Below, one piece after another: positions 58,467-64,000 of a stretch of DNA of 64,000 nt (position 1 is the stretch's first letter; the number at the start of each line of letters is the position of its first letter). The notes below the pieces were generated by a model, which was given only the letters and a program-made list of their open reading frames with translations, did no database searches and was not told the origin of the DNA. Source of the DNA: Pelagomonas calceolata (taxonomy: Eukaryota; Sar; Pelagophyceae; Pelagomonadales; Pelagomonadaceae); the NCBI GenBank assembly GCA_918797485.1, contig CAKKNE010000003.1, positions 3,286,001-3,350,000 of the forward strand, read 5' to 3'. A program made the position numbers and the translations under genes.

Positions 58467-59395
58467 CGAAGAACAGCCAAGTCCACATCTCGCCACTTTG
58501 CGGTCTTCGCCTCTCGCCCCGGCGGCCCCGCAGCCCCCGGCTTCCCAAGAGCAAAATGGCTAGTTTCTGGTTGCTGCACACTCCCGGCTAAGTAGCCACC
58601 TATTTAGTGCCATTCCACCCCCTCAATGGCCCGGTGGCGATTGGGGGTTCAGATATCCAGTCTGTGAAAACGGAGATTAAAAGCCAAAATGACCACCAGA
58701 CCCTTGACAAACGGCGTATAGATTTCTTGCAATTGGATTATCGAATTTCACATTCATGTTACGTGAAGGCAAACACTGGCAAATTGTTTATCCTGGTAAA
58801 TCCCTCGAGAGTTATATCCGGCGGGTCGGTACCTTATTGCTATTTCAAGGCTCCGGTTGGGCATCCTGACCGAGCAGGGAGAAGGCTCTTAGGAGCTTGT
58901 TCCTTTTTTAGGTCCGGCGAGTCTTCCTAAATTAAATAATTATAATATTTATTTATGATTTATTTATGTATGTATTTATTTATTTATTTATTACGCTGCA
59001 CACGGGCGTCGTCCCGGAGGCGGGCGTACGCGTCGCCGGCGCGGGCGAAGTTTTCCGCGGCGGCGGCGCGGTAGCGCGCTTTGCGGTGTAGCGGTCGGTT
59101 TTACATCATTTTTATGATTAGAGGTCGTCCTATGAGCCTGAGCGCAGCAAATAGAACTAAATCGGCCTCTAAAATCTTAAAATGGTGTAAAATCAGCCAC
59201 AACTTATATCATCATCGTCTCGCAGTGAAAGTGACCCCTCCCTATCAGTACGGTCTCCGGGCGCGCAAAGGACCCCTCTGAGACTTCGTAACTCGCAACC
59301 AAAATCTCACAAGTGGCTGGGAACTCGAATACCAAACGAGGGACCGCCCGGGCCCCACAGCATGACAATTAGATCCAAGGAAGTAAAGTTAGGAC
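58467..59395. other. Intergenic stretch with microsatellite and R5 repeat
   Basis: Tail-to-tail gap. An ATTT/TTTA microsatellite (about 58945-58992) is followed by a GC-rich block (58995-59095) and R5 (59155-59325, minus). No gene is seen. Confidence 0.6.
59155..59325 (-). repeat. Dispersed repeat R5
   Basis: Contains GGCCTCTAAAATCTTAAAAT, GGTGTAAAATCAGCC, GTGACCCCTCC and GTGGCTGGGAACTCGAAT in the same order as 25325-25470. The reverse complement of the last motif (ATTCGAGTTCCCAGCCAC) heads the copies at 18330 and 21435. Confidence 0.75.
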
Positions 59396-61582
59396 TCAGG
59401 AGTCAACTGGACCTGCCCAAAGAGCCTCACATTGTTCATCAAAAAGTGTGCTAGCTACATCATAGATTTGATTGTCATTAATGAGGAGATGCCGTAGTGA
59501 TTCTATTGACCTAGAGTCAAGGGAGCTTAGGATTTTACGGCCCTTCGCATCATGCATTGCAGCATTCATTACAGCTTCCCTTGCAGATAGGATGGCATCT
59601 GGCCGAGATTCAAGGACAGAATTCAAGAGTTTAATCGATTTTTGTTTTTCTGAGGCGAGGAGGATCAAGTACGTATCAGTTTCAAGTCTAGAAATGGCAT
59701 CTGCAACCTCGGCTTTGTTACCTGGACCAAATTGCTTGACTCTTGCAGCTCTTGGGTCATTGTGTCTTTCTAGCTCGTCGATCCTCAAAGGCAAAAGAGC
59801 ATCAAGCAGTGTGTTGCCTCCAAGAACAGTTGCCTTTGCATGATTACGTAGTCGCTCCTCTAGAATGCTAGGGTCTATGGCCTTGGGACTCTCGTTGTCC
59901 GCTGCAAGTTGAGTCAGGGGGTCCATGATCACAATGATTAAAGCACATGCTCTTGATTCAGTTGCACAGGCGTCTTTTGCCATAGAACCAACAATAACTT
60001 TGACATTTCGCCACCTGCCTCGCCGCCAGTCAGTGGCAGTATCAACGACAGCATTACTACTCAGTTCTTGAGGCGCAAAAGAAAAAACTGCAACTCTTTC
60101 CTGCGGCACCGAACTGTTATGGGCATCCTTAGTTTTGCGAGTATGCCTATCTTGCGTAGTTCTTCTATCCCCCCTTTTTGCAGATCGGGCAAGCTCGTCG
60201 AGGCCAAATCCAAGCAATCTGTGCATTAATATTAACGCATTGCGTTGGAAGATTGCCCTGTGCTCGGTGAACCTTGGAATCGCATGCGAGTGAAGTACAG
60301 TGCAGCCTCTGCCGCCTAAAATACCGTCAACAGCTTTGATGGAGGCGGCCGTTATTAGCGTAGTACCAACTGCATCTAATATGCTAGATTGTGTAATCAC
60401 CTTCCAATGTGATGCATCGTACCCACCACATCGCAAGGGAAGAGGAGCATTCAAATTCTTTATGTGCCCTCGGCAATTTAAAGTCCCTTGGAGAGCTATC
60501 CAAGGCGCTACCTCGAGAAACAATGCTGTTCGAAGCGCTGGCTGATCCATCGGATTCTGGATCAGTGAGAGTGCCAAAGACTCATGCCAGTAAACCTCAC
60601 TCCAGCGCCGCAACACACGCCTTGAGCCATCACATGAGGAGACGGCCATGACACCCGTGTTGGGTTCTGGGATATCTCCGCCTTTTAAAATTCCGAACAT
60701 GCGCCCAAGCATTGGCCGGTGATGTTCTGAAGGTGCAGTCACAAATGCAAACCAAGGACCCTCATCAGACACCATTTGAAATGCAGAGATCAGTATCGCG
60801 GGATCACAAACCAAAGTGTCCGCATCCAAAAAAATGGCGGCCGTACCAAAAGTTTCTAAAGCCAGTCGGAGTGCAACCATTTTGGCGCTGCGCAATTGGC
60901 GGACAGCCGCCCAAGCTGTCACTTTTGAGCTCCTTCGCTCCCTCTCTTTTTTTCTATTCAACTCGATGGTTGCACTCAAACTGTTGCCTTTGTTTCGTAT
61001 TCTGGGGTCAGCAATAGTGAATGCTTCGAATTCGGGAAGAGATGTAAAATTCATACCTAGCCCATCTACTGATGCGACAAAATCCCACCAATAAGCTTGG
61101 CCATAGAATAATGCCTGCGATGCGGACAAATGCAGTCCGAAATCAGATGTCACCAGGAGGGTGCCCACGCTGTTATCCATGATTCTCCGCACACTGGTTG
61201 CAGAAACGGATGCCTTTTGAATTGTTCCATGGCCGACTGCAGCGTACACAACACCATACTGCATTGATATGGGGTTATTTGACGAACTAGAAGTAAACAG
61301 CCGTTTGTGACCAGGGGATAAGTCCGTTGTGACTCTTTCCAGGAAATTAGCTGCTTTTCGAGCCAAATTAAGGCAATGAGATATCATGGGTGATTCAATC
61401 AGTTGCGGCGTCATTTTTTTAGAGTCCCCTCTTGAGTTCTCGCGGAGGTTTGCATTTCTCCCCAGATCCTCGCGCGTTTGCCATTTCGTCCATTGCACAT
61501 TCCCATGATTCCCTGATAGTACCCATGCGAAGATTCGAAAATTGAGGAGCAGGACAAGCGCCCTGACCAACTTTTCTGGCAT
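59396..61582 (-). CDS. Putative type II membrane glycosyltransferase (GT-A-like)
   Basis: 728 aa in one frame from ATG 61582. A hydrophobic N-terminal stretch (residues 5-22, VRALVLLLNFRIFAWVLS) looks like a signal anchor, fitting a Golgi lumenal enzyme. The middle resembles nucleotide-diphospho-sugar transferases: AKMVALRLALETFG, AAIFLDADTLVCDPA with the DxD-type metal motif DAD, EPNTGVMAVSS and NPMDQPALRTALFLE (N-x-x-D-Q-x-A acceptor-side motif), about residues 240-370. The last 220 residues form a separate helical region with no match I recognise (LEERLRNHAKATVLGGNTLL, ILSAREAVMNAAMHD). Substrate unknown. A single GGTACC lies 115 bp upstream of the ATG. Intronless. Confidence 0.6.
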   Translation of the reverse strand: MPEKLVRALVLLLNFRIFAWVLSGNHGNVQWTKWQTREDLGRNANLRENSRGDSKKMTPQLIESPMISHCLNLARKAANFLERVTTDLSPGHKRLFTSSSSNNPISMQYGVVYAAVGHGTIQKASVSATSVRRIMDNSVGTLLVTSDFGLHLSASQALFYGQAYWWDFVASVDGLGMNFTSLPEFEAFTIADPRIRNKGNSLSATIELNRKKERERRSSKVTAWAAVRQLRSAKMVALRLALETFGTAAIFLDADTLVCDPAILISAFQMVSDEGPWFAFVTAPSEHHRPMLGRMFGILKGGDIPEPNTGVMAVSSCDGSRRVLRRWSEVYWHESLALSLIQNPMDQPALRTALFLEVAPWIALQGTLNCRGHIKNLNAPLPLRCGGYDASHWKVITQSSILDAVGTTLITAASIKAVDGILGGRGCTVLHSHAIPRFTEHRAIFQRNALILMHRLLGFGLDELARSAKRGDRRTTQDRHTRKTKDAHNSSVPQERVAVFSFAPQELSSNAVVDTATDWRRGRWRNVKVIVGSMAKDACATESRACALIIVIMDPLTQLAADNESPKAIDPSILEERLRNHAKATVLGGNTLLDALLPLRIDELERHNDPRAARVKQFGPGNKAEVADAISRLETDTYLILLASEKQKSIKLLNSVLESRPDAILSAREAVMNAAMHDAKGRKILSSLDSRSIESLRHLLINDNQIYDVASTLFDEQCEALWAGPVDS

Positions 61583-62252
61583 GTTGACAGGGATCCTAAG
61601 AAATGCAACATAGCCGCATGGTGACGCTACGTGCGTGTCGGGTGTCGCTCTGATGCTTCGCTCCAGCGCGGGGGTCCAGCTTACTTTCTAACTTTAGGTA
61701 CCGCAGTATGATAATACATTGATATTAAGCACTCAGGGTACTTTGAACCAACTCGGATGAGTGCGAGTTTCTTGCACCGCTGCCCATCACGCGGTCCATT
61801 ACGACGGGGTTGCGCCGGCTTGGGGTTGCCCGAGACGCAGCAGCCTATAGTAGTACGAGTGAGTACGCTGTATTTCACTATTAACGGCCGTGTCACGGTG
61901 ATTTGCCAGTCAACTCTCTCTCTCGTTTCACCCGCGGAGTGCTTGCCAGCCCAGGGGCGGTTCGTTGCCAAAAAATGATCTAAGCGACGGGATTTTGTGC
62001 GGGGGGTGTCCGGGCGCCTTGTGCATTCAGCCACGGGGCCGCAACAAGCGTGAAGACAACCCAAACTTCCTGACCGCCCACCACTAGTGCGGCGGTGGAG
62101 CCCAAGCTGTGGGGTATGATTCGCACCAACCCGTGTCGGCCGGACATACAATGGCGCTGAGCGCAGGACTACTCCCATTGCAGCATGAAGCGTGTGCAAA
62201 ATACCGGCCATTCGATCAGACGCCGCTCAGATCCAGAAAATTTCCTGCAGCT
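61583..62252. other. Short intergenic region
   Basis: Upstream region of the glycosyltransferase-like gene and downstream region of the degenerate kinase, both on the minus strand. Apart from GGTACC at 61697-61702 I see nothing definable; the ORF at 61681-62211 lacks any motif. Confidence 0.5.
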
Positions 62253-64000
62253 TCACAAATTAGCAGACAGGATACGAACAAGGTCGTTTGCATCCGCCCG
62301 TGCAGACGGACAAGGCTGCAGCGCAAGGCTGATGGCAGAATACATGGGCCCGATGAATCTCCTGGGTATTTTCTCAAGTATGGAGGGGAGGGGTTCGGAA
62401 TGCACAGATGGCAGAGCACCGGTAAGCCACTGATAAAGGCAACAGCCAAAGGCCCAGACATCCGCTTTTGGGGAGACTGCGCGATATGATTGTAAAATCT
62501 CCGGTGCAATGAGATCTCTGGAAATCGTTCCGTAGTCTGATCGACCATGTGAATAGCCGCAGTGTCTTTCACGTGCGTCCAACATGAAGAGGAAGTCATC
62601 TAGAACCACGCGACCTCCATCGTCAAGGCATATCGCACCAGGATGAATGTTCTGGTGAATGAGACAATTTTGATGCAAGTTAGCTAATGCACAGACAGCT
62701 TGGCGGCCCCATGCTTGGAGCATTTTGGGATTAGACCATTGATTAATTGCATCGGTTACTGAAATCCTAGCACGAGAGGTCACAATAGCGACGAGTATGC
62801 AAATCTGACTACAGGTGCCGTGCAAATTGAAAGAACTAACCTCATGTGAGCAAAGGAACTGGATCTTAACAACACCAGGACAATGAAGGTTGTGGAGAGC
62901 CTCAGCAATTGACATTATATATTGAGCATCTGCAACATGCTGCAGCCGCAAAAAACGCAGAAGAAGGGAGCAATTTGTGGTTTTATCGTGCATGATGTGT
63001 CCTACGGGGCGGTCGCGGCCACTCTCAATGGTCTCGGTCCATTTGAGTCGTGCGAGGAATGGAATCACATTACGTCCATTGAGCTCGGCAATAAGTTCTT
63101 GGAAAGATCCCCGAGCTTTTTCTTGCTGCATCATAATAGTATGCTCGATGCTTTTCCGTATGATTCCTACTACAGCACGCATCTGGCATTCTTCCATGGT
63201 CATTTTTTGCCGTTCAGATTCAGCCAACAAAGCGTCAGGCTCGGCCGCACGAGAAGACCACTTTCCGATGTGGCTTAAGCTAGACACTGATCGATGAGAC
63301 ATCTGCAGAGAACTGTGGCCCAAGTAAGCCCATGGCCCATCAGCGCTATCTTCAGCCCATACCGGATTTGGCGTGTTCCACTTCATTGAGGTTCGACCAA
63401 CCTCCCTGTTTTGGGCATAGATAATACAGTACATGTCTAAAGGTGTGACTTTTGATATTACGCCTTCGAGCAAAGCCAGTTTGTTGGTTTTTAATTGTAC
63501 AATCGGCTGATGTGCGATGTCATCAAAGTACGACGGAGCCAAATTCTTTGCTCTCAGGATGCATAAATGCGAAGTAGTATTTCCAGCATGATCCGACTTT
63601 AATCTTATGACAAGTGCTGGGCGTCGGCCAAGCCCTGGACTCAATTTAAGTGCCAGTGGTGTTGTTGGAGGGTACGATAGGAAAGCATCTGGAATGTTCA
63701 CATGAGCAAGAAGGCGGTCCTCGCCACAGTGAGCCTGAGCTAGGAGAGCAATGCGAACTGGCGAACTTTTGTGTTTGATCTGCAGAGCGCAGCCCAAATC
63801 GCTTTTCCAGTGGTCAAGGTACGACCTATCTGATGTTACTACCGAAGATACTGCTGCATTGAGGATGGTCGAAACAACGCAACTTCGCTTCTGTAGGGCC
63901 ATACCTCCATCTAGTACCCAGTTGTGCTTGACTTCACTTCGCGGAGTCTCCTCAAGCAAATTGACTGCTTTCGCACCGGCCTGTTGACGAGTTCGAGCGT
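62253..64000 (-). CDS. Protein with degenerate kinase domain (pseudokinase), 5' end beyond window
   Basis: The frame is open from the right edge to the stop at 62253; the first in-window ATG-like start is not convincing, so the gene is partial. The last 230 residues have the C-lobe layout of a protein kinase: a short N lobe, then LANLHQNCLIHQNIHPGAI at the catalytic-loop site (HQN replaces HRD and no lysine follows), RVVLDDFLFML at the DFG site (DDF, no DFG), LIAPEILQSY (APE present) and SPKADVWAFGCCLYQWLTG (the DxWxxG helix). Loss of the HRD aspartate and DFG makes it likely inactive. The first 250 visible residues may include a C2-like beta-rich domain (YILYAQNREVGRTS-type strands), but this is weak. 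Partners unknown. Confidence 0.65.
   Translation of the reverse strand, partial: ARTRQQAGAKAVNLLEETPRSEVKHNWVLDGGMALQKRSCVVSTILNAAVSSVVTSDRSYLDHWKSDLGCALQIKHKSSPVRIALLAQAHCGEDRLLAHVNIPDAFLSYPPTTPLALKLSPGLGRRPALVIRLKSDHAGNTTSHLCILRAKNLAPSYFDDIAHQPIVQLKTNKLALLEGVISKVTPLDMYCIIYAQNREVGRTSMKWNTPNPVWAEDSADGPWAYLGHSSLQMSHRSVSSLSHIGKWSSRAAEPDALLAESERQKMTMEECQMRAVVGIIRKSIEHTIMMQQEKARGSFQELIAELNGRNVIPFLARLKWTETIESGRDRPVGHIMHDKTTNCSLLLRFLRLQHVADAQYIMSIAEALHNLHCPGVVKIQFLCSHEVSSFNLHGTCSQICILVAIVTSRARISVTDAINQWSNPKMLQAWGRQAVCALANLHQNCLIHQNIHPGAICLDDGGRVVLDDFLFMLDARERHCGYSHGRSDYGTISRDLIAPEILQSYRAVSPKADVWAFGCCLYQWLTGALPSVHSEPLPSILEKIPRRFIGPMYSAISLALQPCPSARADANDLVRILSANL

Noticed and set aside
61681-62211. 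176-aa minus-strand ORF between the glycosyltransferase-like and kinase-like genes
   Set aside because: No recognisable domain and composition unlike the neighbouring coding regions.

Overview
The window is nuclear DNA of a flagellated unicellular eukaryote. It carries kinesin-2, a radial spoke protein, a CFAP57-type coiled coil, a tubulin-ligase-like protein, separase, importin-beta, proteasome subunits and many spliceosomal introns. TAA, TAG and TGA all serve as stops, so the standard code fits. The lineage cannot be fixed from sequence alone. The V/CPPGxRPGQ-type repeats in the HECT ligase are, from memory, common in stramenopiles and other algal protists, and frequent GC-AG introns are known from some haptophytes and dinoflagellate relatives. 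No prokaryotic operons, CRISPR arrays, rRNA genes or convincing tRNA genes were seen.

Layout: 0-2.5 kb repeats; PA2G4/EBP1 (2.5-3.9, +); repeat-rich gap with a solo LTR (3.9-6.7); TTL-like (6.9-8.0, -) diverging from kinesin-2 (8.4-10.5, +); a MITE (10.8-11.1); separase (11.4-16.4, -) diverging from RSP3 (16.7-17.8, +); repeats; DDX5/DBP2-type helicase (19.35-21.0, +); a broken Ty1/copia fossil (21.6-23.1, -); CFAP57-like (23.5-25.4, +); RCC1 protein (26.0-27.8, -); RPN11 (29.0-30.4, +); repeats; HECT ligase (31.6-34.4+, -) diverging from MOCS3/UBA4 (34.8-36.1, +); importin-beta (37.7-40.4, -); a repeat-filled gap (40.4-45.9); proteasome alpha PSMA6 (45.9-46.7, -) diverging from a NELF-C/D (TH1)-like gene (47.1-48.9, +); repeats (49-53.8); coiled-coil/LRR gene (53.8-55.9, -) diverging from a W-repeat SFI1-like gene (56.2-58.5, +); a glycosyltransferase-like gene (59.4-61.6, -); and a degenerate kinase (62.3 to beyond the right edge, -).

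Exons were reconstructed by hand against remembered family sequences. For RPN11, HECT, importin-beta, PA2G4, NELF-C/D, kinesin, MOCS3, the helicase and CFAP57 the summed exons stay in frame, and lengths such as 310 aa for RPN11 match the family. About 41 introns result. Most are 33-95 nt, the next exon usually starts with G or GT, and about ten need a GC rather than a GT donor. Intron density ranges from none in separase (about 5 kb) to ten in the 310-codon RPN11.

The main unexplained signals are: (1) a self-complementary 9-mer array, GGTACCTAC/GTAGGTACC, placed in four of the six divergent gene pairs, with single copies upstream of other starts; (2) the high share of GC-AG introns, often with GCG at the donor; (3) introns flanked by short direct repeats, as expected for introner-like insertion; (4) several short repeat families, including a TA-flanked MITE and a long-TIR element.
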